From positions 1,108,811-1,172,810 of the forward strand of contig NZ_LMSA01000002.1 of the NCBI RefSeq assembly GCF_001427985.1: 64,000 nucleotides of DNA. The letters run 5' to 3'. The notes under the pieces were generated by a model, which was given only the letters and a program-made list of their open reading frames with translations, had not been told where the DNA came from and did not search any database. The stretch is from Knoellia sp. Soil729. GTDB taxonomy: Bacteria; Actinomycetota; Actinomycetes; Actinomycetales; Dermatophilaceae. A program made the translations under genes and the position numbers. Every line of letters begins with the position of its first letter. Position 1 is the first letter of the stretch. This document shows, one piece after another, positions 62,727 to 64,000 of the stretch.

Positions 62727-64000
62727 ATGAGAGAGCACCACGTCCGCGTCCACCGCAGCGATGAGCAACTTCCGCGCGAGCAACAGCTCGCTTGGGCGAT
62801 GGCGGAGGTTGCCGCAGACCCGGTCGAGGTCTCATCTTCTGCCACGCAGATGATCGTCAACAGGTTCATCGACAACGCCGCAGTCGCCGCGGCCTCAATC
62901 ACCCGGCCAGCCGTCTCTTCCGCGCGCGAGCAGGCCGCCACCCACCCACCCAGCCGCAACGGCCAGGGCTCGACTGTGTTCGGGCTCGCACTGGACCAGC
63001 GCGTGAGCCCAGAGTGGGCAGCGTGGGCCAACGGGGTGGCCGTTCGCGAGCTCGACTACCACGACACCTACCTCGCAGCGGACTACTCGCACCCCGGTGA
63101 CAACACCCCTCCGGTCCTGGCTGTCGCCCAGCACGTGGGCAAGGACGGGCACGCCCTCGTCCGCGGCATCGCGACCGGTTACGAGCTCCAGATCGACCTG
63201 GTGCGCTCGATAATCCTGCATCAGCACAAGATCGACCACATCGCCCATCTCGGACCGTCGGCGGCCGCCGGGATCGGGACGCTGCTGGGGCTCTCGACCG
63301 CGACGATCCATCAAGCCATCGGGCAGGCGTTGCACACCACCACGACCACGAGGCAGTCGCGCAAGGGCGAGATCTCCTCGTGGAAGGCCTACGCCCCGGG
63401 CTTCGCTGGCAAGATCGCCGTCGAGGCGGTCGACCGTGCGATGCGTGGGGAGTCCAGCCCGGCGCCGATCTACGAGGGGGAGGACGGCGTCATCGCCTGG
63501 CTCCTCGACGGCCCGGAGGGCGGCTACGACGTGCCCCTGCCAGAGCCTGGTGAGGCCAAGGAGGCCATCCTCCTCAGCTACACCAAAGAGCACTCGGCCG
63601 AGTACCAAGCGCAGGCGTGGATCGACCTCGCCCGCAAGCTGCTGCGCGAGCACCCCGCAGTGGGAGACCCTGAGCAGGTGGAAAGCATCGTCGTCCACAC
63701 CTCCCACCACACCCACTTCGTCATCGGCTCCGGGGCCGGTGACCCCCAGAAGTACGACCCGTTCGCCTCGCGCGAAACACTCGACCACTCGCTGCCCTAC
63801 ATCCTGGCTGTCGCGCTCCAGGACGGCGTCTGGCACCACGAGAAGTCGTATGCCGCGACGCGGGCGCAGCGCCCCGACACCGTGGCGCTGTGGCAGAAGG
63901 TCACCACCGTCGAGGACCCCGAATGGACTCGGCGCTACCACGACGGCGGCGACTCCCAATCGTACGGCGGGCGGGTCGTCATCACCCTGAGGGACGGCAC
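62727..64000 (+). CDS. prpD: MmgE/PrpD-family dehydratase (2-methylcitrate dehydratase-like), 3' end off the window
   Basis: The 424 codons visible start at ATG 62727 after AAGGAG and remain open at the right edge. MmgE/PrpD features include [41 protein letters not shown] (split for length), [20 protein letters not shown] and [20 protein letters not shown], then [20 protein letters not shown]. The family dehydrates 2-methylcitrate or similar tricarboxylates without an iron-sulfur centre. Its place after a GntR gene and opposite a TctABC operon suggests uptake and use of an external tricarboxylate. The exact substrate is not set; a citraconate- or aconitate-like acid is possible. Confidence 0.85.
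   Translation, partial: MREHHVRVHRSDEQLPREQQLAWAMAEVAADPVEVSSSATQMIVNRFIDNAAVAAASITRPAVSSAREQAATHPPSRNGQGSTVFGLALDQRVSPEWAAWANGVAVRELDYHDTYLAADYSHPGDNTPPVLAVAQHVGKDGHALVRGIATGYELQIDLVRSIILHQHKIDHIAHLGPSAAAGIGTLLGLSTATIHQAIGQALHTTTTTRQSRKGEISSWKAYAPGFAGKIAVEAVDRAMRGESSPAPIYEGEDGVIAWLLDGPEGGYDVPLPEPGEAKEAILLSYTKEHSAEYQAQAWIDLARKLLREHPAVGDPEQVESIVVHTSHHTHFVIGSGAGDPQKYDPFASRETLDHSLPYILAVALQDGVWHHEKSYAATRAQRPDTVALWQKVTTVEDPEWTRRYHDGGDSQSYGGRVVITLRDG

Overview
This is high-GC actinobacterial DNA. Start codons are often GTG, GC3 is very high, several starts lie 6-9 nt behind a TANNNT -10 (leaderless style), and the gene families are typical of the group. The mix of a DUF222/HNH gene under an SOS box, an exported ECF-partner protein, a TIGR02569-like gene and a TctABC operon suggests a member of the Intrasporangiaceae or a close relative. 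That placement is inference; there is no rRNA or other marker in the window to fix it.

Layout. 0-6 kb: an SOS-controlled DUF222/HNH endonuclease gene that runs off the left edge and carries an in-frame tandem duplication, a MerR regulator divergent from a SulP anion transporter with an operator between them, a PPOX-family flavoprotein and RNase J. 6.4-12.1 kb: a five-gene minus-strand operon encoding a DUF6345-like protein with a clan-CD-like His/Cys pair, an unrecognised protein, a PEP-synthase/rifampin-phosphotransferase-like enzyme split into two genes (swivelling-His protein and ATP-grasp protein), and an MFS exporter. 12.6-22 kb: a probable defence island holding a MazG-like pyrophosphohydrolase coupled to a nuclease-helicase (DUF2075), a 1194-residue STAND-like NTPase with a restriction-endonuclease-like N-terminus, an HNH nuclease and a PD-(D/E)XK protein. 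22-45 kb: mostly housekeeping and exported functions, including an SDR-hemerythrin fusion, AraC and LuxR regulators, a GDSL lipoprotein, a hemerythrin, a GH3 enzyme with peptidoglycan-binding repeats, a BNR-propeller protein, an acyl-CoA synthetase and a 958-residue secreted protein. Two decayed genes (an aldehyde dehydrogenase tail and an ECF sigma factor) also lie here. 45.5 kb: tRNA-Leu(CAG). 45.7-48.2 kb: a MerR / GT1 glycosyltransferase pair divergent from a DUF4188 gene.

48.2-55.1 kb holds the whole catechol ortho-cleavage pathway: catR-catB-catA-catC-pcaI-pcaJ on the minus strand and pcaF-pcaD divergent from them. Together these take catechol to acetyl-CoA and succinyl-CoA. 55.4-57.4 kb: DoxX and NYN-domain genes. 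57.5-64 kb: a tricarboxylate uptake operon (tctC-tctB-tctA plus an MFS gene) divergent from a GntR regulator and a prpD-like gene that runs off the right edge. The shared intergenic region carries two matching inverted GTATACAT sites.

Two sequence-level signals cut across the genes. First, a family of intergenic repeats with a 20-nt core (CACTGATTGCCCGTTCGGCC and variants) occurs at three places: on both sides of the cat/pca cluster and again before the NYN gene. At two of these places the repeat itself supplies the final His codon and the stop codon of the upstream gene. Second, the heptamer GGCATAC/GTATGCC is found at least 42 times by eye, in every reading frame, but is absent from about 14.4-23.8 kb, which covers most of the defence island.
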